Source: Fen-1273 sp963748405 | GTDB lineage: Bacteria; Bacteroidota; Ignavibacteria; UBA10030; UBA6906 | Assembly: GCA_963748405.1 (NCBI GenBank) | Contig: CAVVIT010000008.1 | Span: 310,001 to 374,000, forward strand | Reading direction: 5' to 3' | Length of the DNA stretch: 64,000 nt | Notes under the pieces: model-generated | Told to the model about the DNA's origin: nothing | Databases searched by the model: none | What the model saw: the letters and a program-made list of their open reading frames with translations, nothing else | Shown here: positions 52,651-61,160 of the stretch, in pieces | Numbering within the stretch: the stretch's first letter is position 1 | How the letters are laid out: each line of letters opens with the position of its first letter | Made by a program: the position numbers and the translations under genes

Positions 52651-54870
52651 TCACCTCGGCCCGATCCGGTCGAACGGTATTTTCCGGAACCCGGGCAGCT
52701 CTTTGTAGACCGCGGAGTCGTCCTTCAGCGCGAAGTTCATTTTCCCCGCGTCCACGAATCCCGGGTCGGATGACGTGATGTAGTTCTCCCCGAAATCGCA
52801 CTGCGCGTACTTTCCCACGAGCCGGAACGTCTCGTCGTACTTCACGAGGACGTTCCCGTCGAAGACGTTGCGCCGGGGTCTCATCCCCGTGTACGTCTTT
52901 CCGTCGGGGAGGAGGTCGAGCCAGTCCTTCAGGAGCGGGTACCGTGTGCTGTAGGGGGGCGTCGTGATGTCGACCGATTCGGTCAGCCGCTTCGTATAAA
53001 TCCCCTTCGGCCCGAAGAAATACGGTATCTCTCCCATCCCGAAATCGTACCACATCGACTTGAGCTGGAACGCGGGCCCGTACCCCTCGATGAATATGTT
53101 GTTCCTGACGACGATGTCCTGCCCGCCGTTCGAGTAGACGGTCCCGTAGGATGCGGCCTTGTAGAAGACGTTCCCTTCGATCAGGACCCCGCACGTTGCG
53201 TCGTCGCAGTAGACCCCCATCGTCCATTTTCTGTCCGCGCGTCCCACGTGGTGGAAGAAATTCCAGCGGACGACGTTTCCCTGGTCGCTCGGATCCCGCC
53301 CGAGGTACCAGGCGGACGCATCGTTGGAATTCCGGGCGACGTCGTGGATGAGGTTGAACTCGAACACGTGGTCGTTCCCGTGGACGAATATCGCCTGGAG
53401 GTCCCCGTTGTAGATCTCGTTATGTGCGACGATGTTGCCGCACCCGTCAACGATCACGCCGCAGGCCGCCGCCTTGTTTCTCCTGTCGTAATCGTGTATC
53501 CGGCAGTTCGTCACCGCGCAGCGGCCCGGCGTGAGGTCCTTCTTGCTTCCCCCGCCGAGTATGATTCCGCCGGAGCCGCAGTTGTACACCTCGCACCGGT
53601 CGATCACGTGCCCCTGACCGGCGTCACGGTCCCATACCGTGTTCACGTAGCACTGGGAATGAAAGCTCCCCACTTCTCTTGAGACGGGAACCCCCTGGTA
53701 ATCGTCCGCCACCGCTCCCGGGAATGACGGCTTTGCTCCTTTTCCCATCATGACGCCGACCGTTCCCACGTTCCGGATCACGCACCTGCTCACGCTGTCC
53801 CGTTCGCCCCCTTCGATGGAGACGCCGATCCCCCTCCCGTCCTCTATGGTCAGTGAGCGGAGCACGACGTTCGAAACGTGGTCGAGCGCGACGAGTGGAG
53901 TCTCGACGACGGACGCGGTGATCCGCGCGGTGGCGATGTTCCCCGGGGGCCAGAAGAAGATGAGTCCCTTCTCCCGGTCCACGTAGTACTCCCCCGGTTC
54001 GTCAAGCTCCTCGAGAATATTGAGCGCGACATACTGGTTGAAATTCTCCCCGCTGGCCAGCCCGTATATGTGGGGCGTTGCGAGCATCACGATCTGCGCG
54101 GTGGTGTCGATCGATGCGACTTCTATCCTGTCGTCCGCGAACCCGTAGTTGAAATAACCGTGCAGCCAGACGTCCCGTTCTCCCGCCCACCGGGCGTGCC
54201 GCGGGTCCGTGTACCGGAACTTCCCCCCGCGGTTGGAATGATCGCCTGTCCGCGGGGTCGACCCCGGATCGACAATCGGGCCGAGGAGGATTCCCCCCGT
54301 GTTGGGGTAGCGGGCGATCTGCATCGCGGTGTCGTTCCAGAAGAGCTCAAGCGCGGAGGGGACGACCGGGAGTCCGAAACCGTATTGCTGCATTATGCCG
54401 CGATCGTTGAGCCCGATTGCGTTCAGGTCGGCTTCGAGAACAAACGGCCGGGCGCTGTCTGAAAGTTTTCTCAGCGCATCGGCGTTCCGGACTGTATGGA
54501 AGAGAGAAGAGGGGATCGCGGCCCCGCCTGTGAGCCGGACTGCCGCCCCGGGGAGTGCGGAATATGTGACGGGCGCCCCGGGAATGCCACCGTCGTTCGG
54601 GCCGAGCTCAAACGTCCGCGAGAGGGGGTATGTGCCTGCAGAAATCCAGACAGATATGGGCTCTTTGAATGAGCCGCCGTGTTCCTTCTTCAGAAAGCGG
54701 ATCGCGTCGCGCGCGCGTTCCAGCGTGAGAAAGGGGTGTTCCCGGGTGCCCGGGTTCCGGTCGCTCCCCGACGGGGAAACAAAGAACTCCCCCGCGTGCG
54801 CCGTGACGAAGATGAGGGCGGTGAGGACGGCCGTGAGCGTGGCACGCACGGCCGCAGTTGTGGCGCACAT
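52651..54870 (-). CDS. secreted right-handed parallel beta-helix protein
   Basis: 739 residues from ATG 54870, which begins a signal peptide (VLTALIFVTAHAG). FFVSPSGSDRNPGTREHPFLTLERARDAIR is the DUF1565-type start of parallel beta-helix polysaccharide enzymes. The central part has many short repeats with stacked Asn, Gly and Val residues (CVIRNVGTVGVMMG, CRIHDYDRRNKAA, NEIYNGDLQAIFV). Such folds bind or cleave acidic or beta-linked glycans. No strict catalytic set is visible, and no Shine-Dalgarno is seen. The open frame runs to 55272 but overlaps the next gene. Confidence 0.8.
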   Translation of the reverse strand: MCATTAAVRATLTAVLTALIFVTAHAGEFFVSPSGSDRNPGTREHPFLTLERARDAIRFLKKEHGGSFKEPISVWISAGTYPLSRTFELGPNDGGIPGAPVTYSALPGAAVRLTGGAAIPSSLFHTVRNADALRKLSDSARPFVLEADLNAIGLNDRGIMQQYGFGLPVVPSALELFWNDTAMQIARYPNTGGILLGPIVDPGSTPRTGDHSNRGGKFRYTDPRHARWAGERDVWLHGYFNYGFADDRIEVASIDTTAQIVMLATPHIYGLASGENFNQYVALNILEELDEPGEYYVDREKGLIFFWPPGNIATARITASVVETPLVALDHVSNVVLRSLTIEDGRGIGVSIEGGERDSVSRCVIRNVGTVGVMMGKGAKPSFPGAVADDYQGVPVSREVGSFHSQCYVNTVWDRDAGQGHVIDRCEVYNCGSGGIILGGGSKKDLTPGRCAVTNCRIHDYDRRNKAAACGVIVDGCGNIVAHNEIYNGDLQAIFVHGNDHVFEFNLIHDVARNSNDASAWYLGRDPSDQGNVVRWNFFHHVGRADRKWTMGVYCDDATCGVLIEGNVFYKAASYGTVYSNGGQDIVVRNNIFIEGYGPAFQLKSMWYDFGMGEIPYFFGPKGIYTKRLTESVDITTPPYSTRYPLLKDWLDLLPDGKTYTGMRPRRNVFDGNVLVKYDETFRLVGKYAQCDFGENYITSSDPGFVDAGKMNFALKDDSAVYKELPGFRKIPFDRIGPR

Positions 54871-54893
54871 GACGCCGCGGCCGTGCGTCGCAG

Positions 54894-56285
54894 CTACCTT
54901 GTCGCCTCGAACAGCGTCCAGGGATTCGATTTCATGTCTTTCAGGTACGGTTCCTGCCATTGGTATTCCGGATGTTCGGTGAGAAACGTGGATGCAATGA
55001 AGTCTTCCCCGCACGGATGCCCCATCCTCGCCCAGAATTTCATGTCGTGTGCAAGCGCGGCGGTCGTGACTTTCCCCTGGACGGTCCCCATCGGGTAATA
55101 CGGTCCTTCGTCCCACCACGGGGCGCCCCTGCTGTCCTTGTCGATGTGTCCGCACAGTACGCACCGGTTCATCGCCGTCTCTCCCGTCGTCGCGTCCCCG
55201 TGGTCGGCCTCGATCGCCTTGGCCGCTTCCGCGTTCAGCTTCCCTTTGTACTGGTCCATGATCTGGACCCATCGTTTCTCGCGCGCAAGCGGGGAGCTTG
55301 TGGAGTCGCCGGTGTTGAACGTCGTCTCCTCCGAAAGCAGTTTCTCGTCAGTCGCAAAGTTCGACCCGACGAATGCGCCGTCCTTCGTCCTCCAGAGGTG
55401 CGTGTGCTTCAGCCCCAGGTCGAGCTTCCCGATCTCGTTCGTCTTTGTGTCCCCCACGAGCCACGTGTTGGCATACCCGCCGTTGTTCCCCGCGCTCATG
55501 ATGCTGTCAAACTCGTCGATCGAGGAGGCGTACTGTTCCGCCTTCCGTGCGCGGTTGAATTCGGGGATCCCGTGTTCGTCGAATCCTTTGAACTGCGTGA
55601 TCGTGGTTTCGGTGATCAGTATGCCCGCCGAGTTCTCCGCGAAATCGTCCCCGCTGTGTATGAATCCGGGATAGCAGTCCATGAATATCCGGTTGCCGTG
55701 CTCCGGGACGATGTCGGCGATGATGTTCCACCGCTCGCCGACCACGTAGTCGACCCAGCTGTTGTGCGCCATGACGATTTTGCCGTCCGCAGTGTAGCTC
55801 CCCGTGGCGATGAATGCGCTGCAGTAGCCCGGCGCCCTGTTTTCCAGGGAATCGGGCTTGATCTTCTGGGCAAGAGCCGGGACGTAATAGAGGGCGAGTT
55901 CCATCCACCCGTTGAGCGCGGCGATGTCGTACCTGTCGTACGACTTCCCCTGCTCGCGGAGCCCCTGGACGATGCCGTCGATCTCTTCTTTGTATTCCCC
56001 CTCGACGTTCGGCCAGAGAATCCTCTCGGCCGCCTCACGGTAGAAGCTCCATTCCTTTTTCGTCGATCCCTTGAGGAATTGCGCCATCATCTTCAGCGCG
56101 TCGTCGATTTCGCCGGCCAGGAGCACGCCGTGCTGCATGCCGATCTCGCGGGGCGTGCCTTCGAGGTGGACGAATATCCATCCGTTCTTCTCCGTCCGGG
56201 TCCCTTTTCCCGGGTCGGGCGGTTTGTGCGAACAGGCGAGCACCGTCAGGCTCAGTCCGATTGCCAGCGCGCCGCGGATCGTCAT
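54894..56285 (-). CDS. phospholipase-B-like / C45-type N-terminal nucleophile hydrolase, lipoprotein
   Basis: 463 residues with a lipoprotein signal (lipobox LACS, about residue 18). The family core is APGYCSAFIATGSYTADGKIVMAHNSW, where the cysteine after GY is the expected self-cleaving nucleophile, followed by further conserved stretches (GFIHSGDDFAENSAGI, NTGDSTSSPLAREKRW). Relatives remove fatty acids from lipids or amide bonds. The start follows GAGGCGA. It is the first gene of the oxidoreductase operon; the beta-helix gene is 23 bases on. Confidence 0.82.
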   Translation of the reverse strand: MTIRGALAIGLSLTVLACSHKPPDPGKGTRTEKNGWIFVHLEGTPREIGMQHGVLLAGEIDDALKMMAQFLKGSTKKEWSFYREAAERILWPNVEGEYKEEIDGIVQGLREQGKSYDRYDIAALNGWMELALYYVPALAQKIKPDSLENRAPGYCSAFIATGSYTADGKIVMAHNSWVDYVVGERWNIIADIVPEHGNRIFMDCYPGFIHSGDDFAENSAGILITETTITQFKGFDEHGIPEFNRARKAEQYASSIDEFDSIMSAGNNGGYANTWLVGDTKTNEIGKLDLGLKHTHLWRTKDGAFVGSNFATDEKLLSEETTFNTGDSTSSPLAREKRWVQIMDQYKGKLNAEAAKAIEADHGDATTGETAMNRCVLCGHIDKDSRGAPWWDEGPYYPMGTVQGKVTTAALAHDMKFWARMGHPCGEDFIASTFLTEHPEYQWQEPYLKDMKSNPWTLFEATR

Positions 56286-56347
56286 TGTCGCCTCGTGGAT
56301 TGGTGGGGAAGGAAGTCCTGCCAATATACCCCCTCCCGTTCTCCCTT

Positions 56348-56382
56348 GCAAGGTCATTGCGAGCGAAGCGAAGCAACCTTGC
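56348..56382. repeat. dispersed hairpin repeat (REP-like)
   Basis: GCAAGGT (56348-56354) and ACCTTGC (56376-56382) flank CATTGCGAGCGAAGCGAAGCA, whose own TTGC/GCAA ends continue the pairing. The core CATTGCGAGCGAAGCGAAGCA closely resembles a motif that I remember as dispersed in many bacterial genomes. It lies in the 169-base divergent gap between the phospholipase-B-like and metallo-beta-lactamase-fold genes. Only one copy is visible here. Confidence 0.65.
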
Positions 56383-56408
56383 CGTATCTCCCGAATTGTC
56401 CGTATATT
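56379..56408 (+). promoter_or_regulatory. promoter of the metallo-beta-lactamase-fold gene
   Basis: TTGCCG, an 18-base spacer and TATATT (56403-56408). The -35 lies in the right arm of the hairpin repeat, so the repeat may set this gene's expression. Confidence 0.5.
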
Positions 56409-56454
56409 CCGGCGTATCGAATTTCCTTCGTTGCACACACCAGGAGGTGCCCGT

Positions 56455-57183
56455 ATGAACATGAAATTCTTCGTATGCGCTGCACTTGCAATCGTCCTTC
56501 CTCTGAGCGCCGCAGGGCTCGAAAAAGACACGATCAACACGAGTGCGGGAAAGGTGGAGATCACGTTCGTGGGTCACGCGACGGTTGCGCTGCTCTGGGG
56601 GGAAAAGACGATCCTCGTCGACCCGTGGACCAAACTCACGGGATTCAGCGAGCTCCCGAAAGCCGACCTGATCCTTGTGACGCATCATCACGGCGACCAC
56701 CTCGATACGGCGGCGATTCGGGCGCTCAGGTCCCCCTCCACCGTCGTCCTCCTGACGGCGATGTGCGCCCAGGTCGTGCCGGGAGGGACCGTCATGAAGA
56801 ACGGCGACGTGCAGAAGGTCCTTGGTCTCACTGTTGAAGCGGTTCCCGCGTACAACCTGGTGCATATGCGGCCGGACGGGGCTCCGTTTCACCCGAAAGG
56901 GGAGGGAAACGGCTACGTGATCACCATCGGGAAGACCCGGATCTATTTCGCGGGGGATACCGAGAATACGCCGGAGATGAAGGCGCTCAAGAACATCGAC
57001 GTTGCGTTTCTCCCGATGAACCTCCCGTACACGATGACCCCGGAGATGGTCGCGGACGCCGCGAAGGCATTCAGGCCGAAGATCCTCTACCCGTATCACT
57101 ACTCGCAGACCGATCCGGGCAAGCTCGCCCCGCTGCTCGCGGACACGAAGGGAATCGAGGTCCGTGTCAGAAGCATGAAGTAA
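56455..57183 (+). CDS. exported metallo-beta-lactamase-fold hydrolase (UPF0173-like)
   Basis: 242 residues with a signal peptide (about 1-20). The metal motif H77-x-H79-x-D81-H82 (THHHGDHLD) is followed by the expected later ligands (IYFAGDTEN and PYHYSQTDPG). It belongs to the single-domain UPF0173-like branch of the metallo-beta-lactamase fold, whose substrates are mostly unknown. AGGAGGTG lies 6 bases before the ATG, an ideal ribosome site. Confidence 0.9.
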   Translation: MNMKFFVCAALAIVLPLSAAGLEKDTINTSAGKVEITFVGHATVALLWGEKTILVDPWTKLTGFSELPKADLILVTHHHGDHLDTAAIRALRSPSTVVLLTAMCAQVVPGGTVMKNGDVQKVLGLTVEAVPAYNLVHMRPDGAPFHPKGEGNGYVITIGKTRIYFAGDTENTPEMKALKNIDVAFLPMNLPYTMTPEMVADAAKAFRPKILYPYHYSQTDPGKLAPLLADTKGIEVRVRSMK

Positions 57184-57239
57184 CTGGTTTCTCCCGTTCA
57201 GCAAATCTTCAGGAAAAGCCTGATGAACGGATGGCGGGA

Positions 57240-57268
57240 TTGACATCGCAGAAGTCTCCCGCTATATT
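57240..57268 (+). promoter_or_regulatory. promoter of the propeller sensor kinase gene
   Basis: TTGACA (57240-57245), a 17-base spacer, TATATT (57263-57268). The leader carries CCCCCC and GGGGGG (57282-57300), which can form a short hairpin. Confidence 0.75.
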
Positions 57269-57340
57269 TCCTGATAGTCAACCCCCCGGGGAAAGGGGGG
57301 ACGCATCCGCCGTACTGTTCCTGGACAATTCCGCGTTCAC

Positions 57341-60325
57341 GTGAAAAGAACCTGCGCGCTGATTCTTTTCCTCCTCTCGGTTTCCCTCCCGGAATCGGAC
57401 GCTCAGCCGGGCCGTTTCCGTTTTCAGCATCTCACCGTCGACGACGGGCTCTCGCAGGACATCATCACCGCCATTGCACAGGACGACCTCGGGTTCATGT
57501 GGTTCGGTACCGAAGACGGCCTGAATCTCTACGACGGTTTCTCGTTCAAGGTGTTCAAGCACACCCCGGGGGATTCTTCGACGCTGGCCGGGAACGACGT
57601 CACGTCGATCCTGCCGGACGGCCGCGGACGCCTGTGGGTCGGGACCGCCTCCGGTCTCGACCTCATCGATGTCCGTACTCGTGCAGTCCGCCACGTGTCG
57701 ATTCCCTCCGGCGGTGTTCCCCTCAGTGTGAACGCGCTCTGCTCCGCGCCCGGGGGGGACGTCTGGGTCGGCACTTCGAAAGGGCTCTTCCGCTCTTCCG
57801 GCCTCACGCTCTCCCGCGCATCCCTTCGGGGAAATCCCGTCCTGGACCTGATCTGGGGGCTCGCCGCGGATGGGCCGGACACTCTCTGGTGCATCAGTGC
57901 GAGAGGCCTCGAATGTCTCAGGCCCTCGCACGACACGCTCGTGCCCGTGGACATTCCCGCCTCTTTCAGCGGCGCGATGCGCGGCCGGGGCGTGACACGG
58001 GTGTTCCGGGATCGTGAGAGGATGTTCTGGGTGTGCACCGGCGACTCGGGGATATTCAGGTTCGATCCGGATCTCCATCCGGCCGGGCGTTACCGGGCAT
58101 CCGGGGGAGGGGCTCACGCCATCCTCGACAACGGCGTTCGAACCGTGGTGGAAGATCCCTCCGGCTTCAAGTGGTTCGGCACGATGTCGGGGCTCGAGGT
58201 GATCGATCCGGAAGCCCGCGGAATCACTCACCTGACGGCGGATGCGGGGTCTCCCACCGCGCTTCTCGGTACGAGAGGATACGCGCTCTACGTCGACCGG
58301 AGCGGGATTCTCTGGATCGGGACCTACCGCGGGGGAATCAACACCTACGCCCCCTCGCGCGAGAAATTCCGGCTCCACCCCCTTGCGGAAGGATCGTCCC
58401 CTCTCAACGTCTACTCGATGCTCGAGGCACCCGACGGCACGATTCTCGCGGGAACCGAGCACGGTGTCTATTCGCCCGCACCGGGCGGATCGTCCTGGAT
58501 CCGGAGACCCGGGTACGGGGATCGGAGCGTCTACTGTCTCAGCCGGACCGGAAGCGGGGAGATCTGGCTCGGTACCGAAGGATTGATCGGAACGCTTCCC
58601 GGGTATTCGAAAAGCAGGAGGGTGATACGACTTCCCGTGAACGATCCCGTCCGCTGCATTCTCGAGTATGAAGACGGGGGATTCCTGATCGGGACGGATG
58701 TGAGTGGGGTTTTTCGCGTCGGGCCGGGGAGTTCTGCCGCTGTGCGTTGGTCCCCCCGGGGGGAGAAGATCGAGGGGGGTGTATGGACGATCACCAGGGA
58801 CAGCCGCGGCGCTCTCTGGATCGGCACGTGGGGCTCTCCCCGGTTCTACCGGTACGACGGGAAGACGGACTCGCTCACCCGGTTCGGACAGGGGCCAGGG
58901 TTCGGCGTCGAGTTCAGCGGCACGTCGGTGAAGGCGATCAGGGAGGATTCCGCGGGGAATCTCTGGCTCGGGACCTGGGGGACCGGTTTGTACCGCCGGG
59001 ACCACGGCACGGGGACATTCACCCGGTACACGGAGACCGACGGGCTCTCGAACAACTTCGTCAAGAGCGTGGAAATCGACAGACACGGGAAGATCTGGGT
59101 CGGGACGGAACGCGGCCTGACGTGGCTCGATCCGTCCCGGGGCTCGTTCAGGAACTTCACGCAGCGTGACGGACTCCTGGGCACATTCTTCTACTCCGGC
59201 GCGAGCATCAGGGACGGAAACGGCGTCCTCTACTTCGGCGGCCCCGGGGGGTTGATCTCGTTTGATCCGGACAGCCTGCGATACAACCAGAGCGTTCCCC
59301 CGGTCGTCATCACGGGCTTTAATGTGTTCGACAGGCCGGTCCCCCGCTTTTCACCCGGGGGCAGCTCGGGACCGTTCGAGCTTCGCTACGACCAGGTCTA
59401 TTTTTCGTTCGAGTTTGTCGCGCTCGACTTCACTGATCCCCCCCGAAACCGCTATGCGTATATGCTCGAGGGTTTTGACAGGACGTGGATCGATGCAGGC
59501 GGCCGCCGGTTCGTCTCGTACACACACCTGGATCCCGGCGCCTACACGTTCCGGGTGCGGGCGTCCAACAGCGACGGTCTCTGGAACGATGAGGGGGCGT
59601 CCCTGGCACTCGTTATCACGCCGGCCTTCTGGACGACCTGGTGGTTCCGGACCGCCGTGGCCGCATTGCTCCTGCTCCTCTCCTACGGCTTCTACAGGGC
59701 AAGGATCCGGACGATCCTCGAGGTCGAACGGCTCCGCCAGCGGATCGCCAGGGATCTCCACGACGACATCGGCACGAACCTGAGCGCGATCGTGCTTGCA
59801 AGCGAGATGGCGGGCCACGGGGAAACTGCGGTGTCGCCCCCCCCGCTCGCGGCGTTCGACGAGATCCGTACGATCGCTCTCCTCACGCAGGAACACATGC
59901 GCGACATCGTGTGGATGCTCAACCCGACGAACGATTCCGTCGGGTTTCTCGTCGCCCGGATGCGCGAGGATGCGGCCCGCCTCCTGCGGAACATTCCCCA
60001 CACGTTCCGGGCGCCGGAAGGGAGCTCCCCCGTGCGCATCGAGCTTGGCCGGAAGAGAAACTTCTTCCTTGTGTACAAGGAGGCGCTCCATAATATCGTC
60101 AGACATTCTGGCGCGACGGCCGTCGATATCGAGGTCACGCTCACGGAATCCGATCTCGCATTCTCCGTCAGGGACAACGGGAAGGGGTTTGAGCCGGAGA
60201 CGGTGGTACACGGAAACGGCATCGACAGCATGGTCGAACGCGCACGCCAGCTCGGTGCCGGCCTCCGGATCGAGAGCGGACCCGGGAAAGGAACCCGGAT
60301 CACGCTCGGGGCAAAAATAGCGTAA
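57341..60325 (+). CDS. two-component-regulator-propeller sensor histidine kinase
   Basis: 994 residues. A signal peptide (about 1-21) is followed by two seven-bladed propellers built of Reg_prop repeats (FMWFGTEDGLNLYD, RLWVGTASGLDLID, ILWIGTYRGGINTY and others, about 30-640). A Y_Y_Y domain follows (about 690-760), then one membrane helix (about 770-790), a HisKA_3 domain with phospho-acceptor H807 (ARDLHDDIGTNLSAI) and an HATPase domain (VYKEALHNIVRHS, DNGKGF). In Bacteroidota such sensors detect oligosaccharides outside the membrane. No receiver or AraC domain follows; the partner is the NarL-type gene 61 bases downstream. The GTG start has no Shine-Dalgarno. Confidence 0.93.
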   Translation: MKRTCALILFLLSVSLPESDAQPGRFRFQHLTVDDGLSQDIITAIAQDDLGFMWFGTEDGLNLYDGFSFKVFKHTPGDSSTLAGNDVTSILPDGRGRLWVGTASGLDLIDVRTRAVRHVSIPSGGVPLSVNALCSAPGGDVWVGTSKGLFRSSGLTLSRASLRGNPVLDLIWGLAADGPDTLWCISARGLECLRPSHDTLVPVDIPASFSGAMRGRGVTRVFRDRERMFWVCTGDSGIFRFDPDLHPAGRYRASGGGAHAILDNGVRTVVEDPSGFKWFGTMSGLEVIDPEARGITHLTADAGSPTALLGTRGYALYVDRSGILWIGTYRGGINTYAPSREKFRLHPLAEGSSPLNVYSMLEAPDGTILAGTEHGVYSPAPGGSSWIRRPGYGDRSVYCLSRTGSGEIWLGTEGLIGTLPGYSKSRRVIRLPVNDPVRCILEYEDGGFLIGTDVSGVFRVGPGSSAAVRWSPRGEKIEGGVWTITRDSRGALWIGTWGSPRFYRYDGKTDSLTRFGQGPGFGVEFSGTSVKAIREDSAGNLWLGTWGTGLYRRDHGTGTFTRYTETDGLSNNFVKSVEIDRHGKIWVGTERGLTWLDPSRGSFRNFTQRDGLLGTFFYSGASIRDGNGVLYFGGPGGLISFDPDSLRYNQSVPPVVITGFNVFDRPVPRFSPGGSSGPFELRYDQVYFSFEFVALDFTDPPRNRYAYMLEGFDRTWIDAGGRRFVSYTHLDPGAYTFRVRASNSDGLWNDEGASLALVITPAFWTTWWFRTAVAALLLLLSYGFYRARIRTILEVERLRQRIARDLHDDIGTNLSAIVLASEMAGHGETAVSPPPLAAFDEIRTIALLTQEHMRDIVWMLNPTNDSVGFLVARMREDAARLLRNIPHTFRAPEGSSPVRIELGRKRNFFLVYKEALHNIVRHSGATAVDIEVTLTESDLAFSVRDNGKGFEPETVVHGNGIDSMVERARQLGAGLRIESGPGKGTRITLGAKIA

Positions 60326-60386
60326 ACAGGTAATGGACGGTTACGGGAGATCTGCGTAGGTTTCGAAGACAGGAAGATCAACGGCC

Positions 60387-61046
60387 ATGACACCATCGGA
60401 TACCGGCGAGAATCACAGGTCCATCTGGATCGTCGAGGATAATGCCGAGTTTCGCAGGCAGCTCTCTCGGATGCTGAACTCCAGTGCGGAATTCCACTGC
60501 GAGAAGGACTTCCGGACATGTGAGCTCCTGCTCGATTCTCTCCGCGACGACTCCCCCCCCGATCTCGTCCTGATGGACATCGGGCTCCCCGGGATGAGCG
60601 GGATCGAGGGGATTGCGCGGATCAAGGCCCTCTCCCCGTCGACGGAAGTCGTCGTTCTGACGGTGTTTGACGACAACGAAAACCTCCTCCGTGCGATCGC
60701 GGCGGGCGCAACGGGGTACCTGCACAAGAGTTCGACGCTTGAAGCCATTGTCGAACTGCTGAAATCCGTCCTGGTCGGCGGAGCACCGATCAATCCCACG
60801 ATCGCGAAGAAGCTTCTCGCGCTTTTTGCCTCGACGACGGCTCCCCGCGACCTGTACAGCCTCACCCGACGGGAGAAGGAGATCCTCTCACTCCTCGTGG
60901 AGGATATTCCCCTGAAACAGGTCGCCGACCGGCTCTCCGTGAGCATCCACACGGTGAACATGCACCTTCGCAACATTTACGGGAAGCTGCAGGTGCAGTC
61001 CCGCAGCGGGGCCGTTGCCAAGGCCCTGAAAGAGCGCCTGCTCTGA
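60387..61046 (+). CDS. NarL/LuxR-family response regulator
   Basis: 219 residues: receiver domain (10-125, phospho-acceptor D64 in LMDIGLPGM, Lys in LHKSS) and a LuxR-type helix-turn-helix (about 155-215, LTRREKEILSLLVED, VADRLSVSIHTVNMHLRNI). It is the obvious partner of the propeller kinase 61 bases upstream. Likely targets include the genes for secreted proteins nearby, but that is only suggested by position. Confidence 0.92.
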   Translation: MTPSDTGENHRSIWIVEDNAEFRRQLSRMLNSSAEFHCEKDFRTCELLLDSLRDDSPPDLVLMDIGLPGMSGIEGIARIKALSPSTEVVVLTVFDDNENLLRAIAAGATGYLHKSSTLEAIVELLKSVLVGGAPINPTIAKKLLALFASTTAPRDLYSLTRREKEILSLLVEDIPLKQVADRLSVSIHTVNMHLRNIYGKLQVQSRSGAVAKALKERLL

Positions 61047-61139
61047 ATTCTCCGCCTCACCCCCCCCTACAGATTTCGGTACTACCGGAGCACTTCCCCC
61101 CGCGGTATCTTTTCAGAAAGACATCAGCGGTACGACCGT

Positions 61140-61153
61140 TCTCTATATAGAGA
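61140..61153. repeat. 14-bp perfect palindrome at a ribosome site
   Basis: TCTCTATATAGAGA is a perfect palindrome ending 7 bases before the ATG of the next gene; its right half makes the GAGAGG-like ribosome site. It could be an operator or a hairpin that masks the site. Confidence 0.5.
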
Positions 61154-61160
61154 GGCCGGC

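Noticed and set aside
54871..55272. N-terminal extension of the beta-helix gene
   Set aside because: It overlaps the phospholipase-B-like gene and places a signal peptide in the middle of the protein; ATG 54870 starts at the signal peptide.
57195..57229. Hairpin after the metallo-beta-lactamase-fold gene as a terminator
   Set aside because: The stem is interrupted by a large internal loop and no T run follows.
57278..59086. 602-codon open frame on the minus strand
   Set aside because: It is a shadow of the propeller repeats; its Pro/Gly/Arg/Glu bias has no domain pattern.
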